From: Spirochaetales bacterium
GTDB taxonomy: Bacteria; Spirochaetota; Spirochaetia; Treponematales; UBA12059
Length of the DNA: 13,921 bases
Assembly (NCBI GenBank): GCA_016938515.1
Contig: JAFGUM010000196.1
Coordinates: forward strand, 1-13,921
Direction: 5' to 3'
Every line of letters begins with the position of its first letter. Position 1 is the first letter of the stretch. The notes below the pieces were generated by a model, which was not told the origin of the DNA, did no database searches, and was given only the letters and a program-made list of their open reading frames with translations. The position numbers were made by a program, and so were the translations under genes. This document shows positions 1 through 7,390 of the stretch, in pieces.

Positions 1-1
1 C

Positions 2-532
2 GCCGTAGACACCGTCTCGCTGACCATATTGAAGGTGACGCGGAACGCGTTGTACATGCTGTATCCTGGGGCTCTTTCGTCGGCTATTGTAATTATCCTG
101 GCTGCCAGAGAATTCTCGGGGTCACTACTGATCTGGTTTGCTCTTATCGTATTTGGCAACGACAGTTTTGCCTGGCTGGCTGGTGTAACACTAGGACGAA
201 AGCGCGGTATTTTTACCGTTTCACCGAATAAGAGCCTCGAAGGCCTTATCGCCGGCATGGCTGGCAGCATTGGATTCGCAATGGCGGGACCAATACTATT
301 TCCAGAAGCGATTCCACCACGGTGGTTGGCACTCGCTATACTGGGTGTTGCGGTTGGTATAGCCGTGGTCTCGGGCGATCTGTTCGAATCAGCGCTCAAG
401 CGCTCTGCCGGAGTCAAAGACTCAGGATCTATCATCCCCGGCCGAGGGGGTGTACTGGACTCCTATGACAGTCTGTTGTTCGCAGCCCCGGTTTTTTGCG
501 GTATCGCTGTCATGATGGGACTATTGTCGTGA
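2..532 (+). CDS. cdsA: CDP-diacylglycerol synthase (phosphatidate cytidylyltransferase), 3' part
   Basis: The gene is cut by the left edge; the reading frame is open from base 2 and 176 C-terminal residues are visible. CdsA is an integral inner-membrane enzyme that makes CDP-diacylglycerol from phosphatidate and CTP, the precursor of bacterial phospholipids. The visible part is strongly hydrophobic, with several membrane segments. It contains the family segment DSFAWLAG...SPNKSLEG, and near the C-terminus the CDP-alcohol cytidylyltransferase signature, seen as SALKRSAGVKDSG followed by PGRGGVLDSYDS. Compared with the E. coli version (GHGG..DRID), the His is Arg and the Arg before the last Asp pair is Ser. 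I take this as lineage variation, because the Lys-Asp and final Asp residues remain. dxr follows after 19 nt, as expected for a joint envelope/isoprenoid operon. The identification is firm; the true start lies outside the window. Confidence 0.93.
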   Translation, partial: AVDTVSLTILKVTRNALYMLYPGALSSAIVIILAAREFSGSLLIWFALIVFGNDSFAWLAGVTLGRKRGIFTVSPNKSLEGLIAGMAGSIGFAMAGPILFPEAIPPRWLALAILGVAVGIAVVSGDLFESALKRSAGVKDSGSIIPGRGGVLDSYDSLLFAAPVFCGIAVMMGLLS

Positions 533-551
533 CACCGACGCTTGGATAGCC

Positions 552-1679
552 ATGAAGCGTGTTTTGATTCTGGGGGCTACTGGCTCTATTGGCCGGCAAA
601 CGCTCGACGTGGTTGCAAAGCACCCAGATCAGTTTTCCGTTGCTGGATTGTCGGCTCATCATGACGAGAATGGATTGCTCGCCGTAGCGTCCAGGTTTCC
701 CGTTATGCCGCTGTGTCTGAGCGGTCAACTGCCGGGCTCGGAATCGATACGCTATTCTGGAGACAGAAGTCTTGAACGCTTCGTTGAGGATAGCGACGCG
801 GATATAGTCGTTAACGCGGTAGCCGGCGCCGCAGGGCTGGAGCCTACGTTCGCTGCTATAAATTCTGGCAAAGACGTGGCGCTGGCCAACAAGGAAACGA
901 TTGTCATGGCTGGTCGTCTCGTACTTGAAGCGGCCAGGGTTGCGGGCATACGTCTCGTACCAGTTGATTCAGAACACGCCGCGATATTCAGTATGGTAGA
1001 GCGTTTTGGCCGCGAAGCCGTGCGATCTGTCATCATAACGGCGTCGGGCGGTGCGTTCAGAGACGTGCCCTACGACCAGCTTGAGTCGATGCGACCAGCA
1101 GATGCGCTTGCCCACCCCACCTGGAACATGGGAGCGAAAATTACGGTAGATTCGGCATCGATGGCCAACAAAGGCCTTGAAGTTATAGAAGCCGCTCGCC
1201 TGTTCAACTTGGAACCCCATGATATAGACGTTGTCGTTCACCCCGAGAGCAGAGTACATTCATTTATACGCACTCGAGATGGTTCGCTATACGCGCAGAT
1301 ATCAAAGCCTGATATGCGCTTGCCTATCATGAACGCGCTGTCGTGGCCTGCAGTTCTGGATGAAACGATAGCCGATCTGCCTCTTGCAGAGCTGGCGATG
1401 AGCTTTTATCCTCCTGATCCGCGGCGGTATCCACTTCTGGGCATTGCATACGAAGCTTTGGCTGCTGGTGAGGGCGCAACCAGCGCGTATAACGCGGCCA
1501 ATGAGATCGCTGTAGCCGCTTTCATGGAGGGCAGGATTCGCTTTACAGAGATTGCGAGAGTTGTAGGAAAGACGCTGGAGCAAGATTTCCCGCGGAGCCT
1601 CAATGACCTGAGATCCGTACATGAAGTGGATCAGCTTGCCAGACATCGCTCGACCGGAATTATTGAGGAGATTCGATGA
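552..1679 (+). CDS. dxr: 1-deoxy-D-xylulose 5-phosphate reductoisomerase (MEP pathway)
   Basis: This enzyme converts 1-deoxy-D-xylulose 5-phosphate to 2-C-methyl-D-erythritol 4-phosphate with NADPH and a divalent metal, the committed step of isoprenoid synthesis by the MEP route. The 375-residue protein is close to the usual length and complete. Visible motifs are the NADPH-binding GATGSIG (8-14), NKETIVMAG, VDSEHAAIF with metal ligands Asp139 and Glu141, TASGGAFRD, the segment WNMGAKITVDSASMANKGLE ending in metal ligand Glu210, and YNAANEIAVAAF. The common HPQS motif reads HPES here. ATG 552 is directly followed by the NADPH-binding strand, so the start is secure although no good Shine-Dalgarno sequence precedes it; coupling to cdsA is likely. 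The stop overlaps the rseP start as ATGA. Confidence 0.97.
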   Translation: MKRVLILGATGSIGRQTLDVVAKHPDQFSVAGLSAHHDENGLLAVASRFPVMPLCLSGQLPGSESIRYSGDRSLERFVEDSDADIVVNAVAGAAGLEPTFAAINSGKDVALANKETIVMAGRLVLEAARVAGIRLVPVDSEHAAIFSMVERFGREAVRSVIITASGGAFRDVPYDQLESMRPADALAHPTWNMGAKITVDSASMANKGLEVIEAARLFNLEPHDIDVVVHPESRVHSFIRTRDGSLYAQISKPDMRLPIMNALSWPAVLDETIADLPLAELAMSFYPPDPRRYPLLGIAYEALAAGEGATSAYNAANEIAVAAFMEGRIRFTEIARVVGKTLEQDFPRSLNDLRSVHEVDQLARHRSTGIIEEIR

Positions 1680-3049
1680 CTGTATTGACCATAGTGCTCG
1701 GACTCGCGGGCTTGGGAGTTGTAGTTTTTTTTCATGAACTAGGGCATTTTGCCATGGCGAGGTTGGCAGGCGTAGAAGTAGAGGAGTTTTCGCTTGGCTG
1801 GGGCCCTCGGTTGATATCCAGAAAGCTTGGCGCTACCGCGTACACTATTTCCGCGTTCCCCATAGGCGGATACTGTCGCATGAAAGGCGAGGACTCGTAC
1901 AGGAAAGCTATTGAAGCGGGCCTTGATGAATTTCCCCGTGAGCGGGGTAGCTATTTTGGTGCTACTCCTCTGCGACGCATCCTCATCGCGGCCGGCGGCC
2001 CTCTTATGAACGTGGTATTCGCGTTTATTGTCTATACAGTCATTATGGCCAGTGGATATGAAGTTCAGAGCTACGAGAACAGGATTATTCTCGCCAGTGC
2101 GTACGATGGAGATCGCTACCCCGCGGATGAGATTGGACTCGAAACTGGCGACAGGATCAGCTCTATAAATGGCACAACCATCACGACGTTCTCGGAGCTG
2201 CAGGAAGCGATAGCACTCTCAGCCAGGAAATCCATTGACCTTGGAGTAGACAGGAATGGCCAATTACTGACTATCTCCGTTAAACCGGAACTTGACAAGA
2301 CAACCGGTGCTGGTCGCGTAGGTGTATACCCTTGGGTAGACACCATCCTCGCGGCGGTCAACCCCCAGGGCCCGGCAGCACTCGCCGGTTTGCGACCCGG
2401 CGATCAGATACAATCGGTAATGGGTACGGCAACTCCCCACACCATAGAGCTGTATTCTGTACTGGATGAGATGAAGCCGGAGCGTGCCGAGATACGCTAC
2501 CTACGCGATGGCGTTGAGAAAGAAGCTACGCTCGTGTTGTCGTATGACGATGGAGTAGGCGCAGACCTGGGAATCAGCTGGCTTACCGTATCTCGTGAGG
2601 TGCGAGCCAACGGGCCTCTTGATGCGCTTGCCATGGGGGCGGCAGAAACTACGAGCACTATCTCGGACACGTATCGAGGTTTGGCATCGCTCTTTATGGG
2701 TGTCGATCTTTTCAAAGCGGTTTCCGGACCCGCGAGAATAACCTGGATGGTAGGCACGGTGGCTATCGGCTCGGTGACGGGTGGAGGAGCTGCGGGGGCT
2801 TCTGGCATAGATCTATCGCTCGCGCTCAACTTCCTGGCGATTCTTTCCATCGGGCTTTTCGCAATGAACATGCTGCCTATTCCGCTACTCGATGGTGGAT
2901 CAATAGTGCTGTTCATTGTCGAGCTGTTGCGGAGGAAAGCCGCCAAGGTGAAGACAGTGCTACGGTATCAGACCGTGGGAATGGTTGCCGTAGCAATGCT
3001 GTTGATAGTATCTACAATAGGTGATGTACTGTTCTTTTCTGGCAAATAA
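1676..3049 (+). CDS. rseP: RseP-family site-2 zinc metalloprotease with two PDZ domains
   Basis: A 457-residue intramembrane protease, the normal length for RseP/YaeL. Family members cut within membrane segments, typically of anti-sigma factors or leftover signal peptides. The first membrane helix ends in the zinc motif HELGH (His20, Glu21, His24), preceded by a run of Val and Phe. The C-terminal membrane part carries NMLPIPLLDGG, whose Asp406 is the third zinc ligand. Between them lie two PDZ-like domains, about residues 140-200 (ADEIGLETGDRISSINGT) and 220-290 (AALAGLRPGDQI). A ribosome-binding site GAGGAG (1665-1670) sits 5 nt before ATG 1676, which overlaps the dxr stop by 4 nt. Substrates cannot be told from the sequence. 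A run of eight T (1725-1732) lies just before the HELGH codons. Confidence 0.95.
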   Translation: MTVLTIVLGLAGLGVVVFFHELGHFAMARLAGVEVEEFSLGWGPRLISRKLGATAYTISAFPIGGYCRMKGEDSYRKAIEAGLDEFPRERGSYFGATPLRRILIAAGGPLMNVVFAFIVYTVIMASGYEVQSYENRIILASAYDGDRYPADEIGLETGDRISSINGTTITTFSELQEAIALSARKSIDLGVDRNGQLLTISVKPELDKTTGAGRVGVYPWVDTILAAVNPQGPAALAGLRPGDQIQSVMGTATPHTIELYSVLDEMKPERAEIRYLRDGVEKEATLVLSYDDGVGADLGISWLTVSREVRANGPLDALAMGAAETTSTISDTYRGLASLFMGVDLFKAVSGPARITWMVGTVAIGSVTGGGAAGASGIDLSLALNFLAILSIGLFAMNMLPIPLLDGGSIVLFIVELLRRKAAKVKTVLRYQTVGMVAVAMLLIVSTIGDVLFFSGK

Positions 3050-3070
3050 ACCGCGCGCAAGGAGTCGGAT

Positions 3071-3694
3071 ATGCAAAAGGTCATGTGCAGATGCGAGACA
3101 GTTGTAGAGATAGACGTTCCCCTTGCTGTCGATATAGACGAAACGCCAGAGACCCTGTCTGCACTGGCTGATGGAGACTCCCCATCGGCGATTTGCCCTC
3201 GCTGCGGTGCGACGGTGCGAGCAGAGTTGCCGCTGCGTGTCATCGGCAAGAAGCACGGCGTAGACCTGGTCATTCTGCCAGACATGGAGCGCCTGTCAGC
3301 CTACCGGGGCAAAATTGATGCCCCTGGAAACTCAGAAGTGCTGGTTGGTTATCAGGAATTGTTTGAACGCGCCAGGATACTACGCGATGACCTCGATCCC
3401 CGCAGCGTTGAAGCCCTCAAGTACGCTCTGCAGGGCAAAGCCGAGGAGTCCGAACCAGAAGCGGATATCACGGTGTTGTACAATGGCACCAGTGGTGGCT
3501 CACTGGAGTTTCACGTGCTTGGCCTCAAGTCCGGGCAGACCGGGGTTGTACGGCTTCCGGATTCCATGTATGGCAAGATGCTCGCTACGCTCCAGAATTC
3601 CATGCAAAGAGAGCCGTACAAGACGTTGTTCAGCGGTCGGTACCGATCTATACGAAAATTGGGATTTTTAGCGTCAATCGCGGGTAGCGATTGA
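3071..3694 (+). CDS. CpXC-domain (zinc-ribbon) protein of unknown function
   Basis: A 207-residue soluble protein with no signal peptide or membrane segment. The N-terminal 50 residues hold paired cysteines, Cys6-Arg-Cys8 and Cys42-Pro-Arg-Cys45, the layout of the CpXC domain (a small zinc ribbon or knuckle). The remainder is a mixed alpha/beta region I do not recognise. A very good ribosome-binding site, AAGGAG (3059-3064), lies 6 nt before ATG 3071, 21 nt after the rseP stop, so it should be co-transcribed with cdsA-dxr-rseP. As I remember, T. pallidum has a hypothetical protein in the same place next to its rseP homologue, suggesting a link conserved in spirochaetes. The function is unknown; regulation or support of envelope proteolysis would be a guess from position only. 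Confidence 0.85.
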   Translation: MQKVMCRCETVVEIDVPLAVDIDETPETLSALADGDSPSAICPRCGATVRAELPLRVIGKKHGVDLVILPDMERLSAYRGKIDAPGNSEVLVGYQELFERARILRDDLDPRSVEALKYALQGKAEESEPEADITVLYNGTSGGSLEFHVLGLKSGQTGVVRLPDSMYGKMLATLQNSMQREPYKTLFSGRYRSIRKLGFLASIAGSD

Positions 3695-3695
3695 C
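3673..3695. terminator. Perfect 9-bp hairpin at a convergent gene junction
   Basis: GTCAATCGC (3673-3681) and GCGATTGAC (3687-3695) pair perfectly around a GGGTA loop. The hairpin covers the last codons and stop of the CpXC gene and lies 14 bp from the stop of the converging ComFB gene. Neither strand has a T-tract after the stem, so it is not a textbook intrinsic terminator. It may still act as a bidirectional stop or an mRNA 3'-end stabiliser. Confidence 0.45.
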
Positions 3696-3709
3696 AGAAG
3701 CACTGTGGG

Positions 3710-4006
3710 TCAGCCGTGGGACGGATTGGCTTTTACCTTCTCTATAGCCGCATCAACAGCGCTGGCCACAGACTCGGCGAACTCGCCCTCTTGCGCAGCA
3801 TGAGCGTACATCGTTCCCAGGAGCGATGCATGATATCGTGGGCGGAGTGAATTGAGCGCAAGCGTAGCCATGTCGATTACACAGTCCTGGCACGTACAGA
3901 TTCCTTCGGCCGTGGCATTTTCCAGACGCTTTCCAAGTTCGTCCAGAACCATACGTTCGGTATCATTTACGAGAATACTCAAATCGTAGTTTTTTTCCAG
4001 GTCCAT
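3710..4006 (-). CDS. ComFB-family small protein
   Basis: With its start at ATG 4006-4004 this is a 98-residue soluble protein. The reading frame stays open upstream, but GGAGGT 7 nt before this ATG fixes the start. The diagnostic core is CTCQDCVIDMATLALNSL followed by RPRY: three cysteines (37, 39, 42), then Asp-x-x-(A/T)-L-A-L-N and a Pro-Arg-Tyr. This matches the ComFB family, named from the B. subtilis late-competence operon comF. From memory, cyanobacterial ComFB-domain proteins have been reported as receptors for cyclic dinucleotides; whether this one binds any is not visible. The N-terminal half resembles the family's N-D-x-E-x-x-V helix. It lies 91 bp behind dnaB on the same strand, possibly with its own promoter. 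Confidence 0.82.
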   Translation of the reverse strand: MDLEKNYDLSILVNDTERMVLDELGKRLENATAEGICTCQDCVIDMATLALNSLRPRYHASLLGTMYAHAAQEGEFAESVASAVDAAIEKVKANPSHG

Positions 4007-4013
4007 CGTGCAT

Positions 4014-4019
4014 ACCTCC
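4014..4019 (-). promoter_or_regulatory. Ribosome-binding site that sets the ComFB start
   Basis: On the minus strand this reads GGAGGT, 7 nt before ATG 4006. It overrides the longer open frame, which could start at 4123 but would then overlap the dnaB 3' end and add 39 residues with no resemblance to the family. Confidence 0.75.
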
Positions 4020-4043
4020 GTATAGCGGTTATCGGGGTTCGCT

Positions 4044-4075
4044 ATCATAGTAGGACAGTGCAAGCCAATAATCAA
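4044..4075 (-). promoter_or_regulatory. Possible promoter for the ComFB-family gene
   Basis: In the 91-bp gap behind dnaB, the minus strand has TTGATT (4075-4070) then, after 17 bp, TACTAT (4052-4047). An overlapping better -10, TATGAT (4049-4044), is 20 bp from the same -35. Transcription would start near 4040, about 34 nt before the ATG. Both pairings are imperfect, so read-through from dnaB remains an alternative. Confidence 0.3.
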
Positions 4076-4097
4076 ATGGTTGAACGCGTAGCGGGTA

Positions 4098-5444
4098 TCA
4101 GTGCGATCCGTGTTCCTTTTCAACAGACTCGAATCTGGTGATTTTCTGAAAGAACAACAAGCTTACCTTCCCTACGGGACCATTGCGGTGCTTGGCGACA
4201 AACAGGTCCGTTGGCATGTATGGCGAGCGCTCATCTCGCCTCTTGTCAATCTCACGTTCTCTGTGCAGGAACATGATGAGATCCGCATCCTGCTCTATTG
4301 ATCCTGATTCGCGAAGATCTGCGAGCGATGGCTGCTTGCCCTCCGCTTCTCGTTTTAGCTGTGATAAAGCGACTACCGGTATGCGCAACTCCCTGGCCAG
4401 CGCCTTGAGGGATCTAGAGATGCTTGAAATCTGCTCCCATCTGGGAAGATCGGCGTTCTCGTGCGTAATGAGCGTGATGTAGTCTATAAAGATGATCTTC
4501 ACATCTTTTTCGCTCTTCATTCTTCTAGCCAGAGAGCGCAGGTCGAGCAGCTTTATATTGGGTACGTCGACGATATACATCGGTGCGTCGTAGATTCTGC
4601 TCGCGGCATCCATGAGGCTCTGTATATCACTCGGTTTGATGAGGCCGCTCTTTACTTTTTCTGAATCGATGCGGGCTTCGCTTGACAAGATACGGTATGT
4701 AAGTGACATGTCCGACATTTCGAGCGAGAAGAAACATACTGGCATGCGCTCCCGCAGGGCTACGTGAGCCGCAATGTTGAGGGCAAATGCCGTTTTGCCG
4801 ACGCTGGGTCTGGCTCCGATGATAACCAGTTCAGAGTCCTGGAAACCGCTCGTCATGCTGTCAAGCTCGGCAAAACCGCTCGGAACGCCCGTATACTGAT
4901 TCTTGTTCTTGGCGAGTTGCTCGATCATTTTCATGGTTTCGGGAACAATTTCCCGCACTGAGCGGTAGGATACAGACTGCCTATCCTGGTTTACCTCAAA
5001 AATGCTTTCCTGTAGTTCATCGAGGAGCATGCCGGTATCAATAGATTCGTCGTGTGCTTTTTGGCTTATATCAGCTGCCAGCCGGAGCAGACTGCGTCGT
5101 ATCGAACACTCCTGTACTATTTTTGCATAATATTCCAGGTTGGCGCTTGAAGGTACCGCGTCGGTTAATCTTGCAATATAAGCTGGGCCGCCGGAGTGTT
5201 CCAGGGAGCCAAGAACCCGCATCTCATCGGCGAGCGTGATCAAGTCCGCTTTTTGCCCTTTTTCAAAGAGGGAAACGATGGCAGCAAACACATATTTATT
5301 GGCGTTGACGTAAAAATCATCCGGACGCAGATACCGCAACACCTGCGGTACCGCGTCCGGATCTAGCAAGAGAGCACCCAGCGCGGCTTGTTCGGCTTCC
5401 GCATTATGAGGCGGAACCTTGTCCTTGAGCTGGGCTGGTATCAT
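4098..5444 (-). CDS. dnaB: Replicative DNA helicase DnaB
   Basis: The hexameric helicase that unwinds DNA at the replication fork. The 448-residue length is normal, and no intein interrupts it, although DnaB is a frequent intein host. The N-terminal domain begins with VPPHNAEAEQAALGALLLD, typical of the family. The RecA-like domain carries Walker A GARPSVGKT (210-218), FFSLEMS (238-244), Walker B IIFIDY (Asp321), and ALSQLKREAEG followed by LADLRESGSIEQDAD. ATG 5444 is 9 nt from the rplI stop. The nearest purine-rich site (AGGA within the rplI 3' end) is rather distant, so translation is probably coupled to rplI. It is the last core gene of the rpsF-ssb-rpsR-rplI operon, linking replication to ribosomal protein synthesis as in many bacteria. 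Confidence 0.97.
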   Translation of the reverse strand: MIPAQLKDKVPPHNAEAEQAALGALLLDPDAVPQVLRYLRPDDFYVNANKYVFAAIVSLFEKGQKADLITLADEMRVLGSLEHSGGPAYIARLTDAVPSSANLEYYAKIVQECSIRRSLLRLAADISQKAHDESIDTGMLLDELQESIFEVNQDRQSVSYRSVREIVPETMKMIEQLAKNKNQYTGVPSGFAELDSMTSGFQDSELVIIGARPSVGKTAFALNIAAHVALRERMPVCFFSLEMSDMSLTYRILSSEARIDSEKVKSGLIKPSDIQSLMDAASRIYDAPMYIVDVPNIKLLDLRSLARRMKSEKDVKIIFIDYITLITHENADLPRWEQISSISRSLKALARELRIPVVALSQLKREAEGKQPSLADLRESGSIEQDADLIMFLHREREIDKRRDERSPYMPTDLFVAKHRNGPVGKVSLLFFQKITRFESVEKEHGSH

Positions 5445-5453
5445 CTGTGCTGC

Positions 5454-6068
5454 TTATTCCTGATCGCTTCCAGCCTCGGGGGCGGTCTCCTGGGGTGTAT
5501 CAGCTACGGTGGCAACAGTCGCGCTGGCATCACTGTCGGCGGCGGTTTGCGCTGCAGCGTGTTCTTCGGCACGGTGTCGCCGAGGCTGCTCGTGCGTAGC
5601 GGAAGACTGCCTGGACTTCTCAACGTGGCCCTTGATGACGATACGCACGGTAGCGTCTTCTTTTTCGTACAGATGTACGACTACCTTATACGTACCAGTG
5701 CTTTTGAGAACACGACCTGGAACGTCTATTTTCTTGCGGTCAACATGGATGCCTTTTTTGAGCAGTTCGTCGGCTATGGTCGCGTTGGATACGGCTCCAA
5801 ACAATTTGCCATTCTGACCCGCGGGCATGTCAAGAACGAGCTCTTCAGCTTCGAGTTTTGCGCGTAGATCAGCGCTGCTCGCGCGTTTTTCCGCTTTGCG
5901 AGCCTCGATCTCTGACTTGCGCTTCTCGAACATGGCGACCGTCGCCGGGCTATACGGGAATACGAGCCCTCTGGGCAAGAGGAAGTTGCGGGCGTAACCA
6001 GCGGCTACGTCCTTCACGTCGCCGAGTTCGCCGAGGTCTGGAACATCGTTGTTCAGTATGACCTTCAT
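5454..6068 (-). CDS. rplI: 50S ribosomal protein L9 with a C-terminal extension
   Basis: L9 binds 23S rRNA near the L1 stalk and helps keep reading frame. The N-terminal domain, MKVILNNDVPDLGELGDV then VAAGYARNFLLPRGL, is textbook, followed by the long connecting helix (EKRKSEIEARKAEKRASSAD) and the C-terminal domain with KLFGAVSNATIADEL. At 204 residues it is about 55 longer than E. coli L9. The extra tail is low-complexity, rich in Ala, Ser, Thr and acidic residues, with a short basic patch RRHR, and looks unstructured. ATG 6068 has AAGGAG (minus-strand reading of 6076-6081) 7 nt upstream. The frame is open further upstream, but that stretch overlaps another gene and lacks L9 similarity. 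The start overlaps the stop of the membrane-protein gene by 4 nt. Confidence 0.97.
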   Translation of the reverse strand: MKVILNNDVPDLGELGDVKDVAAGYARNFLLPRGLVFPYSPATVAMFEKRKSEIEARKAEKRASSADLRAKLEAEELVLDMPAGQNGKLFGAVSNATIADELLKKGIHVDRKKIDVPGRVLKSTGTYKVVVHLYEKEDATVRIVIKGHVEKSRQSSATHEQPRRHRAEEHAAAQTAADSDASATVATVADTPQETAPEAGSDQE

Positions 6069-7054
6069 GGGGTATCTCCTTTGGTTGTTGCTGCACGGAA
6101 CGGGATCCAGGTTTCGAGGGTACCAAGCAACGCCATGAGTCCTACGGCAACGAGGCCGGCAGTCCCGCTCAATAACAGCAGCAGGAACGCGATTGGACCC
6201 AGGACGCGCAGGGCAGTTGCCATGCCGACGCGCTCGGCAAGAGCGCCGGCGACGGCGAAACCCTGGACGCCGTAGCAGATCGATAGAGCTAAAGCCGCGT
6301 TCAACGCGACGGCCGAGAGAACCGTAGATACAATAAACCTGTTGATCAGCAAGCCAGCCCATGCGGCGAGCAAGACCCACACGTAGGAGGTGGGAACTCG
6401 ATACGCGGCGAGTCTGGGTGGCAAGGCTGCGCGCTCGACGCCATCACTGGAGTCAGGTTCTGCAGCCAGTTTCGAGCTGTGCGCTCCCAGTCGGGTACCG
6501 AACCAGGCGCTGACGAACAGGAATAGAAAGAGCATGGCCCCGAAGCTTGACAGAACGCTTTTCTGAAGAGCCTGCCAGACGGCTTCGGCTTCGGTAGTGG
6601 CCCCGCCAGCAGCGCCTATCGCGGCGCTGTAGGCCTCGACGAACAAAGCGCGTACCGCTGGATCGCTGGCCGCCATGAAGAAAGTTGGCAGGCTTATAGC
6701 CGTTGCCAGAAGCGCCGCCGCCAGTGAACGTGACACGAATGAAATGCGTGCCAGTCGTGGCCATGCCATCAGGATGAGCGCCAGAAGCATTCCCGCGGGC
6801 GCTGATAGCCCGATAAGCATAGTGCCGAGGCTAAGAGAGCCGTCACGGGAAAATGTAAAAAGCTGCCACAAAGCAACGAGCACGGCAGAAACAGCGGCGC
6901 TCTCCAGCATCGGCTTGAAACCGTCCCTGCGAGCCGATACCTGTACTGGCACCAGAAACAGGGGCATCAGTACGACAGTGCCGTACAGCACCGCCGAAAT
7001 ACCGCCGAGTACGAGAGGAGACGAGTGTTTCCTGAGCACGTTGCCTTGCGTCAC
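6065..7054 (-). CDS. DUF2232/YybS-like integral membrane protein
   Basis: A very hydrophobic protein of up to 329 residues. It shows about eight membrane segments, roughly residues 13-38, 48-68, 74-98, 106-128, 168-187, 224-243, 247-272 and 285-312. A larger soluble loop lies near 130-165 (Ala/Glu-rich) and a polar loop near 190-222. Composition and position between rpsR and rplI match the DUF2232 (YybS) family, found next to rplI-dnaB in Bacillus and other bacteria; the function is unknown and transport of small molecules is only a guess. The start is uncertain: GTG 7054 is 4 nt after the rpsR stop without a clear ribosome-binding site, and another GTG five codons later has AAGG just before it. 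The stop overlaps the rplI ATG as ATGA. Confidence 0.72.
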   Translation of the reverse strand: MTQGNVLRKHSSPLVLGGISAVLYGTVVLMPLFLVPVQVSARRDGFKPMLESAAVSAVLVALWQLFTFSRDGSLSLGTMLIGLSAPAGMLLALILMAWPRLARISFVSRSLAAALLATAISLPTFFMAASDPAVRALFVEAYSAAIGAAGGATTEAEAVWQALQKSVLSSFGAMLFLFLFVSAWFGTRLGAHSSKLAAEPDSSDGVERAALPPRLAAYRVPTSYVWVLLAAWAGLLINRFIVSTVLSAVALNAALALSICYGVQGFAVAGALAERVGMATALRVLGPIAFLLLLLSGTAGLVAVGLMALLGTLETWIPFRAATTKGDTP

Positions 7055-7058
7055 GTTG

Positions 7059-7355
7059 CTATTTCGTGACGTATGGCAGGTATGCGAGAGCGCGGGCCCG
7101 CTTGATGGCCAGGGACAGCCGGCGCTGGTGCTTGGCGCACGATCCGGTAATCCTGCGAGGCAGAATCTTTCCGCGCTCAGTTATAAAACGCCTGAGCGTA
7201 TCGGGATCCTTGTAGTCAATCTTGACTTTCTGGGCGCAAAACTTGCATACCTTTTTGCGGAAAAAGCCTTTGCGGCCACCACGGCCACCACGGTCACCGC
7301 GGTCGTCACCATCGCGTCCCCCGCGGTCATCCCTGCTCTGATTCATATCGGACAT
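7059..7355 (-). CDS. rpsR: 30S ribosomal protein S18 with an Arg/Gly-rich N-terminus
   Basis: S18 forms a dimer with S6 on the platform of the small subunit. The 98-residue protein has the S18 core: [11 protein letters not shown] (Cys37, Cys40), [40 protein letters not shown] and [11 protein letters not shown]. Before the core is a 28-residue stretch dominated by Arg, Gly and Asp with RGG and DRG repeats, probably disordered. ATG 7355 is preceded by AAGGAG (minus-strand reading of 7363-7368). It is separated from ssb by 35 nt. Confidence 0.97.
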   Translation of the reverse strand: MSDMNQSRDDRGGRDGDDRGDRGGRGGRKGFFRKKVCKFCAQKVKIDYKDPDTLRRFITERGKILPRRITGSCAKHQRRLSLAIKRARALAYLPYVTK

Positions 7356-7390
7356 TCGGTATCTCCTTGCTGTGTATTCCGTTCCGCTTG

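Noticed and set aside
3985..3997. A-AAA-AAC heptamer in frame at codons 4-6 of the ComFB gene, a classic -1 slippery sequence
   Set aside because: It is right at the start of the gene, there is no stimulatory structure in view, and a -1 shift would give no meaningful product.
4098..5444. Possible intein in DnaB, a common insertion site
   Set aside because: The protein is of normal length and the Walker A region is continuous.
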